From Cauispirillum nitrogeniifigens (lineage in GTDB: Bacteria; Pseudomonadota; Alphaproteobacteria; Rhodospirillales; Rhodospirillaceae), in NCBI RefSeq assembly GCF_049800675.1, contig NZ_JBLOOT010000008.1:124001-188000 (forward strand): a stretch of DNA of 64,000 nt, in the 5' to 3' direction. The position numbers and the translations under genes were made by a program. The notes under the pieces are model-generated. The model was not told the DNA's origin, made no database searches, and saw nothing but the letters and a program-made list of their open reading frames with translations. Below are positions 58,901-64,000 of this stretch, piece after piece. Numbering within the stretch: position 1 is the first letter of the stretch; every line of letters starts with the position of its first letter.

Positions 58901-59142
58901 TGACCCCGTTCCGCCAGATCGACAGCGGCCTGGCCCGGCGCCACGAAGGCACCGGCCTGGGCCTGCCGCTGACCAAGGCGCTGGTGGAACTGCACGGCGG
59001 CACCCTGGCGATCCACTCGGTCTTCGGCGAAGGCACCGAGATCCGCCTGTGGTTCCCGCCGGCCCGCGTGGTGACGCGGCTGGCCCAGGCCGGTGCCTTC
59101 GTGGCGCCGGGGGAGGGCGCGGTGGCCGAAGCGATGGAGTAG
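55936..59142 (+). CDS. Membrane-bound PAS/GAF sensor histidine kinase
   Basis: The product has 1068 residues. Two membrane helices (about 16-38 and 191-213) enclose a periplasmic sensor of about 150 residues. Several PAS domains follow (EHRLRAITDAVPALIAQFDTAQRYLFANGAY; WFWETDSHHRFSWFSG; GFLLWDQDDRLMLWNRGM), then a GAF domain (FGSRRYGLPIAFLGRHDADAG), the phosphotransfer motif NMSHELRTPLNAIIGFSEV, and an ATPase (NLLSNAVKFTPPDG, DTGIGM, GTGLGLPLTKAL). The ATG at 55936 has AGGAG upstream and lies inside ctaA, so the two are coupled. No response regulator is adjacent. Confidence 0.92.
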   Translation: MAVNPPPDAHRGLAFLRYFSLASLLILAGATVALAFLLRWQAERDLQTYALDRAHQLAAAVSRLMTDTLAADQVAVDAGSALPVRAVAAAVTLATDRLPLLDVNVYGATGALIHASGDGAPSLHTPNHPVIDRALKGEAVAELHHQDGTAGLAWAVSAHVPLRLAAGGPVVGVLDMHFDITQSLEASRRSQNLVLALGGVVMLLVYGSLFGVVHRAGGLLRRQVAAAAAEAGERHRVAEALVVSEHRLRAITDAVPALIAQFDTAQRYLFANGAYSEWFGIQPEDLVGRRLSEHLGATYAPMAEMVTTALSGLTVTFETQIALPQETRHVRVAFVPQTEGPGIGAPVSGFFSMITDITDLKRLEGDLRLARDRMEGEVERRTQLLKESERRFRDMAVATSDWFWETDSHHRFSWFSGEQLERAGIDTEGLIGHTRAEFVAADVDPRLLAVHQADLDAHRPFRDFTYHRYRPDGRRQYIRASGVPVFDSGGRFQGYRGTAADVTAQFQAEARAQQAESRLIEAIESIPNGFLLWDQDDRLMLWNRGMVDIFPHMAAVIRVGIPFEELARTALRRAGDSEDDLRARIAERVRTHRSPGGALEMEFDNEHWVLTTERRTPDGFTVGVYTDVSERKRAELALSQSEADLRALLKLTGDPVRTFHEKLSAIMRFGSRRYGLPIAFLGRHDADAGTIVIEDVVAPPGTLARGDALALSRTLCRYTIEQAAPLAIADTCADDWQGGVEFAGRTVRAYLGVRIRARGQTYGVLSFAGPEPHAPFTASEIETLRLMALWAGVELSHHLVEADLRGAMSQAETANRTKSEFLANMSHELRTPLNAIIGFSEVMAQEVFGPISDQYRDYAGNIHDSGRHLLDIINDILDVSKIESGQLVLHEEDVDLTAIAAASVRLVRERADRAQIALISDLAPGLPLLHGDMRRLKQVFINLLSNAVKFTPPDGTVTISARPTGDGGLRVVVADTGIGMKAEDVPLALTPFRQIDSGLARRHEGTGLGLPLTKALVELHGGTLAIHSVFGEGTEIRLWFPPARVVTRLAQAGAFVAPGEGAVAEAME

Positions 59143-59156
59143 GGGCGGCGCGTCTC

Positions 59157-60497
59157 CTACCCGCCGGCATGCCCGCCCTTGCCTACCGCCTTGCGCAGGC
59201 GGCGCACGCCGACGAACACCAGGGTGACGACCACCGGGATGGCGACCAGGGCGGCGGCGTCGGCATTGAGCGGCGCGCCGGCCGCCTTCACGCCCTTGAG
59301 CAGGTAGGACACCAGTCCCCAGACGTAGTAGCTGATGGCCACCACCGACAGCCCCTCGACGGTTTCCTGGAGGCGCAGTTGCAGGTCGGCGCGGTGGTTC
59401 ATGGAGCGCAGCAGGTCGCGGTTGCTTTCCTCCATGGCGATGTCGACGCGGGTGCGCAGCATGTCGGCCGCCCGCGCGATGCGCCGGCCCAGGCCGTCGG
59501 CGCGCGCCTCCATGGCCTCGCAGGTGCGCATGGCCGGGGTGAAGCGGCGGTCCATGAATTCGTGGAACATCTGGGTGCCGCCGATGCGCTCCTCCCGCAG
59601 TTCGCGCAAGGACCGCTGCACCAGGGCGTGATAGGCCCGCGCCGCGCTGAAGCGATAGCCGTGGGCGGCCATCAGGCTTTCCACTTCGGCCGCCACGCGG
59701 GTCAGTTCGCGCAGCAGGTCGCGTTCGTCCTCGCCCGAGGCCGAGGGCGCGGCCATGCGGCTGGTCAGGGCACCGACCTCGCGCTCCAGGCGCGACAGGT
59801 GCGGCCCCATGGAGCGCGCCACCGGAAAGGCCAGCAGTGCCATCATGCGGTAGGTCTCCAGCTCCATCAGCCGTTGCAGCATCCGCCCGTTCTGGCCGCG
59901 CGTCAGGCTGCCGGCGCACAGCACCACGCGGCTGAAGCCGTCCTCGTGGATGCGGAAGTCGCTCCACGCCGCGCCGGCCCCGGCGCCGATGCGGCTGCCG
60001 ACCACCAGATGGTCGCCGAACCACCTGTTCAGGTGGGCCGTTGGCAGTTCCCCCCGGTCGCTGTCGCCGGCCATCAGGGCGGCGTGCATGGCCACCAGCA
60101 CGGCGCCGGGCAGACCGGCCAGCCAGTCGCCGGGCACCAGATCCAGGGCGCGGTCCTTGAACGGGTCGTCGAAGGCGTCGAAGCGGTAGAAGGTGTAGGT
60201 GGAAAACTCGGTGTGGCGCTCCCACCGCACCCGCAGGTCCGGCCCCAGGTCGTGGGCGAAGTGGATGGCGCCATCGGGCGGCGGCACCACGCCGAAGCGG
60301 TCGCACAGGTCTTCCAGGTGGGCGCGGTCGGCAGCGGCCGTCTCCTCCCCCGTCGCCACCGCCAGATGGGTGGCGCGCACCGGCGGCTCCAGCACCTCGT
60401 AAGGCCTTGCGTGCACCTCGGCGGCCAACTGGTGGCGCAGGGGGTGCTGGGTCAGGGGCACGGCGCGGGCCTCCTGGATGCTCGCCAGATCGTTCAC
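59157..60497 (-). CDS. DUF3422-family membrane protein
   Basis: The product has 446 residues and matches DUF3422 throughout: HPLRHQLAAEVHARPYEVLEPPVRATHLAV at the start, RWERHTEFSTYTFYR, RIHEDGFSRVVLCAGSLTRGQNGRMLQRLMELETYRMMALL, and two C-terminal membrane helices (about 375-430). The large N-terminal part is probably cytosolic. Function is unknown. It is divergent from tldD, with a palindrome between them. Confidence 0.88.
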   Translation of the reverse strand: MNDLASIQEARAVPLTQHPLRHQLAAEVHARPYEVLEPPVRATHLAVATGEETAAADRAHLEDLCDRFGVVPPPDGAIHFAHDLGPDLRVRWERHTEFSTYTFYRFDAFDDPFKDRALDLVPGDWLAGLPGAVLVAMHAALMAGDSDRGELPTAHLNRWFGDHLVVGSRIGAGAGAAWSDFRIHEDGFSRVVLCAGSLTRGQNGRMLQRLMELETYRMMALLAFPVARSMGPHLSRLEREVGALTSRMAAPSASGEDERDLLRELTRVAAEVESLMAAHGYRFSAARAYHALVQRSLRELREERIGGTQMFHEFMDRRFTPAMRTCEAMEARADGLGRRIARAADMLRTRVDIAMEESNRDLLRSMNHRADLQLRLQETVEGLSVVAISYYVWGLVSYLLKGVKAAGAPLNADAAALVAIPVVVTLVFVGVRRLRKAVGKGGHAGG

Positions 60498-60564
60498 TGC
60501 TCAGTCTCCCCGACGGGGGCCACGGACGCGGGTCGACACCCTGGCGGCGCGGCCCCATATACAG

Positions 60565-60589
60565 CCATCATAGCGGCACCGTATGATGG
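60565..60589. promoter_or_regulatory. Candidate operator between the DUF3422 gene and tldD
   Basis: CCATCATA (60565-60572) and TATGATGG (60582-60589) form a perfect 8-bp inverted repeat with a nine-base spacer, in the 161-base gap between the divergent genes. The surrounding sequence is AT-richer than the genes. It could bind a regulator of either gene. Confidence 0.4.
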
Positions 60590-60658
60590 TCCAAACGACC
60601 CTTATCATGCTGCGCCGCAACACGTTTTGCCTAGCCGCACAAAAGAGTGGGAGCCGAC

Positions 60659-62089
60659 ATGGCCGATATCGCCGTCACCGAGGACCTGTTCTTCAACCGC
60701 GCCGGCCTCGACAAGGACGCCGTGACCGCCACCGTCAAGGACGCCCTGGCGGGCTGCGACGATGGCGAGCTGTTCCTGGAATACCGGCAGTCGGAGAGCA
60801 TCTCCCTGGACGACGGGCGCATCCGCGCCGCCTCCTTCGACACCTCCCAGGGCTTCGGCCTGCGCAGCGTGTCGGGCGAGGCCACCGGCTACGCCCATGC
60901 CTCGGTCCTCGACCACGCGGCGCTGGCCCGCGCGGCGGAGACGGTGAAGGCCGTGCGCCTGGGCCGCGACGGCACCTTCGCCGCCGGGCCGGTGGGCACC
61001 AACCAGGCGCTGTACACCGACGCCAACCCGCTGACCCCCATTCCCTACGAAACCAAGGTCAAGCTGCTGAGCGACATCGACGCCTATGCCCGTGCCAAGG
61101 ACCCGCGCGTCAAGCAGGTGATGGCGTCGCTGGCCGGGTCGTGGCAGGCGGTGCACATCCTGCGCCCCGACGGCGCGGCGGCCGACATCCGCCCGCTGGT
61201 GCGCCTGAACGTCACCGTCCTGTGCGGCGAGGGCACGCGCCTGGAAACCGGCTCGCACGGCATGGGCGGACGCGTCGCCTATGACGGCGTGATCGACGAG
61301 GTATCGTGGAAGATGGCCGTCGACGAGGCCCTGCGCCAGGCCCTGGTCAACCTCGACAGCGACGATGCCCCGGCCGGCGAGATGCCCGTGGTCCTCGGCC
61401 CCGGCTGGTGCGGCGTGCTGCTGCACGAAGCCATCGGCCACGGCCTGGAGGGCGACTTCAACCGCAAGCGCACCTCGGCCTTCACCGACATGATCGGCCA
61501 GCGCGTCGCGGCGCCGGGCGTCACCGTGGTCGACGACGGCACCCTGCCCGACCGGCGCGGCAGCCTGACCATCGACGATGAGGGCACGCCGACCTCGCGC
61601 ACCACCCTGATCGAGGACGGCATCCTCAAGGGCTACCTGTTCGACCGCCTCAACGCCCGCCTCATGGGCATGGCGCCCACCGGCAACGGCCGCCGCCAGT
61701 CCTACGCCCACAAGCCGCTGCCGCGCATGACCAACACCTTCATGCTGGGCGGTGATGCAGACCCGGCGGAGATCCTGGGGTCGGTCAAGAAAGGGCTGTA
61801 CGCGGTCAACTTCGGCGGCGGGCAGGTGGACATTGTCTCGGGCAAGTTCGTGTTCTCCTGCACCGAGGCCTACCTGATCGAGGACGGCAAGGTCACGCGG
61901 CCGGTCAAGGGCGCCACCCTGATCGGCAACGGCCCGGACGTGCTGACCAAGGTCAGCATGATCGGCAACGACATGGCCCTGGACCCCGGCATCGGCACCT
62001 GCGGCAAGGACGGCCAGGGCGTCGCCTGCGGCGTCGGCCAGCCGACCATGAAGATCGAAGGGCTGACGGTCGGCGGGACGAGCGCGTAG
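60659..62089 (+). CDS. tldD: Metalloprotease TldD
   Basis: The product has 476 residues. The zinc site HEAIGHGLEGD (HExxxH) lies at about 258-263, and FLEYRQSESISLDDGRIRAASFDTSQGFGLRSV and the C-terminal CTEAYLIEDGKVTRPVKGATLIGNGPDVL are diagnostic of TldD. With TldE (PmbA) it forms a protease that processes peptides such as microcins and modified antibiotic precursors. No tldE is nearby. The ATG at 60659 has GGGAG upstream. Confidence 0.95.
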   Translation: MADIAVTEDLFFNRAGLDKDAVTATVKDALAGCDDGELFLEYRQSESISLDDGRIRAASFDTSQGFGLRSVSGEATGYAHASVLDHAALARAAETVKAVRLGRDGTFAAGPVGTNQALYTDANPLTPIPYETKVKLLSDIDAYARAKDPRVKQVMASLAGSWQAVHILRPDGAAADIRPLVRLNVTVLCGEGTRLETGSHGMGGRVAYDGVIDEVSWKMAVDEALRQALVNLDSDDAPAGEMPVVLGPGWCGVLLHEAIGHGLEGDFNRKRTSAFTDMIGQRVAAPGVTVVDDGTLPDRRGSLTIDDEGTPTSRTTLIEDGILKGYLFDRLNARLMGMAPTGNGRRQSYAHKPLPRMTNTFMLGGDADPAEILGSVKKGLYAVNFGGGQVDIVSGKFVFSCTEAYLIEDGKVTRPVKGATLIGNGPDVLTKVSMIGNDMALDPGIGTCGKDGQGVACGVGQPTMKIEGLTVGGTSA

Positions 62090-62134
62090 GGGCGCGCCGT
62101 TCCACCGCCCGGTCGTTGCCTGGAGACGCGGAGA

Positions 62135-64000
62135 TCAGGTCAGGTAGACCATGTTTCCGGTCGGCGTGCGCAGGGTACTCATGGTCAGGCTGCGGTAGGT
62201 TCCCGTTCTTACCTCTCCCAGGCGGTTCCAGGCCGATATCAGGGAGATGGTGTGTAGAACCTCCTTGGGCGAGCAGATCTGGAGCGTTTCGATGCGGGAG
62301 GACGCCTGGCCCTGGTTGCGGATGGTGATGATGCCATCGGCCTGCCGCGTGCCCTCGCGCTGAATCTTGATGTAGAGGGTGTTGCGGCTGCGCATGAAGC
62401 TCAGGTCCTCGATGCTGTCGAACGGATTCCGGCTCGGCATCAACCGATAGACATAGCCGATCGTTCCAGACAGGGGCGCACCGATTTCGGCTGTGGCGAC
62501 GATGGCCAGGGTGTCGACGCCGCCGCCGCCTTTTTCGTCGATGGTGTCATCGCCCTCGCCCAGATAGGAGGCGTAGAGGTCGTTGCCGGCGCCGCCGATC
62601 AGGGTGTCCACACCGCCGCCTCCGTCGAGTTGATCGTTGCCCGCGTGGCCGTAGAGCACGTCGTCGCCGCCGCCGCCATAGAGGGTGTCGGCTCCCCCTC
62701 TGCCGTAGAGCATGTCCCTGCCATAGCCCGCCTCGAAGATGTCGTTGCCGGCGGTTCCCACCAACGTGTCGGCGTTGCCCGTTCCGGTGATGCCATCGGA
62801 GGCGGTGAAGGCGGTGATCGCCGGGGACGTACCCTGAAGGCCGGGCTTGACCACCGTTCTGTAGATCAGCGCGGCCATGGGATTGGCCAACAGCGGCGCG
62901 GCCTTGAAGGCGTTGATCAGCGAGTCGCGGCTCAGCTCGAAGCGGGTCAGGTTCCGCGTGATGTCGAGCAGCGACAGATCCGCCTTCCACCCGAGCAGTT
63001 TCTGGTCCCCTCCCGCCGGCGGGCCGAGGGTGGGGGTGAAGATGCCCTTGAGGAAATCGTCGGTGTTCAGGGTCACCGGGCCCCGGGAGACGCCGCCGGC
63101 CAGCCCGTCCCCGTTGATCTTGCCGGACAGGCCGAAAGTGCCCGCATTGACGTTGGCGTTCAGGACCGACCAGGAGTCCTCGATGGTGGTTACGGGATCG
63201 GCGAACGGACCCCGCGAACTGATGGGCTTGATGCCGAACGTCAGCCCGCCGCCGACGTTGAGGAGGCGCGCCGTGCTGTCGATCCAGATGGAGATCTTGC
63301 CGTTGGCATTGCCGCCATAGCCGCCGCGCCCCTCGGGGGTGACGCGAAAAAGGTCGGCAAGGTCGAGAAAGGCAGTGAACTTCACCCCCACGCCGGAGCC
63401 CGCGCCGGCCGAGACGGCGAGCAGCAGCTTGGTGCCGCTGTTGTAGAGCGGGGTGAGGATTTTCCGCCCGGCCTCCCACAGCGCGTTGCCGGTCAGCCTG
63501 GCGACGACACTGCCCTTGCCGGCGAAGGCGGCGGCATAGCGCAGGATGGTTTCCAGGAAGCCGTCGCGCGGCGTGGATACGGCAAAGGTATCCGACGCCC
63601 TGGCGCCGTGCGGGTCCGTCGCCGTCACCCGGACCGACAGGTCGGCGGTTCCCGGCAGCGGCGTGCCCGTGAAGGTGCGGGTGGCGGCATCGAACCGCAG
63701 CCACGACGGCAGCGCCCGGCCGTTGGCCAGGGTGGCGGTGTAGGTCAGCACGTCGCCGTCGGAGTCGCGGAAGGTCGTGGCCGGGATGGTCAGCCGGAAC
63801 GCCCTGCCTTCCTGCGCCGTGGCGTCCTTCAGGGGCGTGTTCAGGACGGGGGCGGTGTTGGGCGGGGCGGCCCTGCGGACGAAGATGTCCCCCATTCCGA
63901 CGGTGTCGCCGGCGACAAGGTTTGAGGCGTAGCTCTGGAACGCCACGGTACGGCCATCGGCCGAGAGAACCGGGACTTGGCTGTTGCCATTGCCCTGAGT
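62135..64000 (-). CDS. RTX-type surface protein, N-terminus outside the window
   Basis: The frame is open to the right edge, so 621 C-terminal residues are seen. First comes a TolB/PD40-like unit (SADGRTVAFQSYASNLVAGD...GDIFVRR), then a cadherin/He_PIG-like Ig domain (NTAPVLNTPLKDATAQEGRAF...SDGDVLTYTATL). The middle (about residues 150-370) is Gly-rich and unassigned (KTLL-type strands, GGGLTFGIKP). RTX repeats follow (GNADTLVGTAGNDIF, GGADTLYGGGGDDVLYG, GNDQLDGG), and a 120-residue non-repeat C-terminus. It is probably a type I-secreted surface protein. The internal GTG at 63946 is not a start. Confidence 0.82.
   Translation of the reverse strand, partial: TQGNGNSQVPVLSADGRTVAFQSYASNLVAGDTVGMGDIFVRRAAPPNTAPVLNTPLKDATAQEGRAFRLTIPATTFRDSDGDVLTYTATLANGRALPSWLRFDAATRTFTGTPLPGTADLSVRVTATDPHGARASDTFAVSTPRDGFLETILRYAAAFAGKGSVVARLTGNALWEAGRKILTPLYNSGTKLLLAVSAGAGSGVGVKFTAFLDLADLFRVTPEGRGGYGGNANGKISIWIDSTARLLNVGGGLTFGIKPISSRGPFADPVTTIEDSWSVLNANVNAGTFGLSGKINGDGLAGGVSRGPVTLNTDDFLKGIFTPTLGPPAGGDQKLLGWKADLSLLDITRNLTRFELSRDSLINAFKAAPLLANPMAALIYRTVVKPGLQGTSPAITAFTASDGITGTGNADTLVGTAGNDIFEAGYGRDMLYGRGGADTLYGGGGDDVLYGHAGNDQLDGGGGVDTLIGGAGNDLYASYLGEGDDTIDEKGGGGVDTLAIVATAEIGAPLSGTIGYVYRLMPSRNPFDSIEDLSFMRSRNTLYIKIQREGTRQADGIITIRNQGQASSRIETLQICSPKEVLHTISLISAWNRLGEVRTGTYRSLTMSTLRTPTGNMVYLT

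Noticed and set aside
56494..60558. 1354-codon open frame on the minus strand
   Set aside because: It runs through both the sensor kinase (antisense) and the DUF3422 gene (wrong frame), so it cannot be real.

Overview
The window is a dense, very GC-rich bacterial chromosome segment. I found no IS element, prophage, rRNA operon or CRISPR array. Several features point to a free-living alphaproteobacterium, most likely of the Rhodospirillales: a ChvG/ChvI-type two-component pair, YejABEF, a DsrC/TusE relative, a CheZ-like protein beside a bacteriohemerythrin, large PAS-rich histidine kinases, CtaA and TldD. The genus cannot be fixed from the sequence. Many genes overlap by 1-32 bases, and most intergenic gaps are short.

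Layout. 1-739 has no recognised gene but is rich in hairpins and ends in an intrinsic terminator. 740-2284 carries a one-domain ModE-type regulator, an AhpD-like protein and a small diheme cytochrome c. 2269-9059 (minus) is one tightly overlapping run: TrkH potassium transporter, GAF-PP2C phosphatase, RsbW-like kinase, STAS protein, then an Mla/MCE lipid ABC transporter (permease, ATPase, MCE protein, lipoprotein). 9206-15736 (minus) holds an orphan HigA-like regulator, ChvG/ChvI, a copper chaperone with a DUF2946-like protein, a degenerate EAL-like protein, a DsrC-like protein and MscL. 15810-22379 holds htpG with a probable sigma-32 promoter, hpf, a TPR lipoprotein, two tandem Cys-rich secreted paralogues, a diguanylate cyclase preceded by a 31-codon ORF, and tRNA-Ser(GGA).

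22628-28707 carries a small membrane protein and the yejABEF peptide importer. 28806-36093 (minus) encodes an MSHA/type II-like pilus assembly set (E, F, PilM/N-like, PilO-like, MshK-like) followed by an orphan ABC ATPase; pilins and secretin are not in the window. 36190-40775 holds an SDR protein, a TPR protein, a 151-bp inverted-repeat element, and a LysR/WrbA/glutathionyl-hydroquinone reductase quinone-detoxification group. 40803-45994 holds a PAS histidine kinase, hemerythrin, CheZ-like protein and cytidylate kinase-like protein.

46516-51369 carries a small secreted protein and a 1403-residue FecR-RTX protein. 51404-59142 has an 1129-residue fused flavoprotein resembling both subunits of NfnAB/sulfide dehydrogenase, divergent from ctaA, which overlaps a 1068-residue sensor kinase. 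59157-62089 encodes a DUF3422 protein and TldD. A second RTX-type protein runs off the right edge.

The most interesting points are the partner-switching cassette fused in transcription to an MCE lipid transporter, the DsrC-like protein that keeps only the upstream cysteine, the all-in-one NfnAB-like flavoprotein with an unassigned N-terminal domain, and the tandem secreted Cys-rich paralogues.
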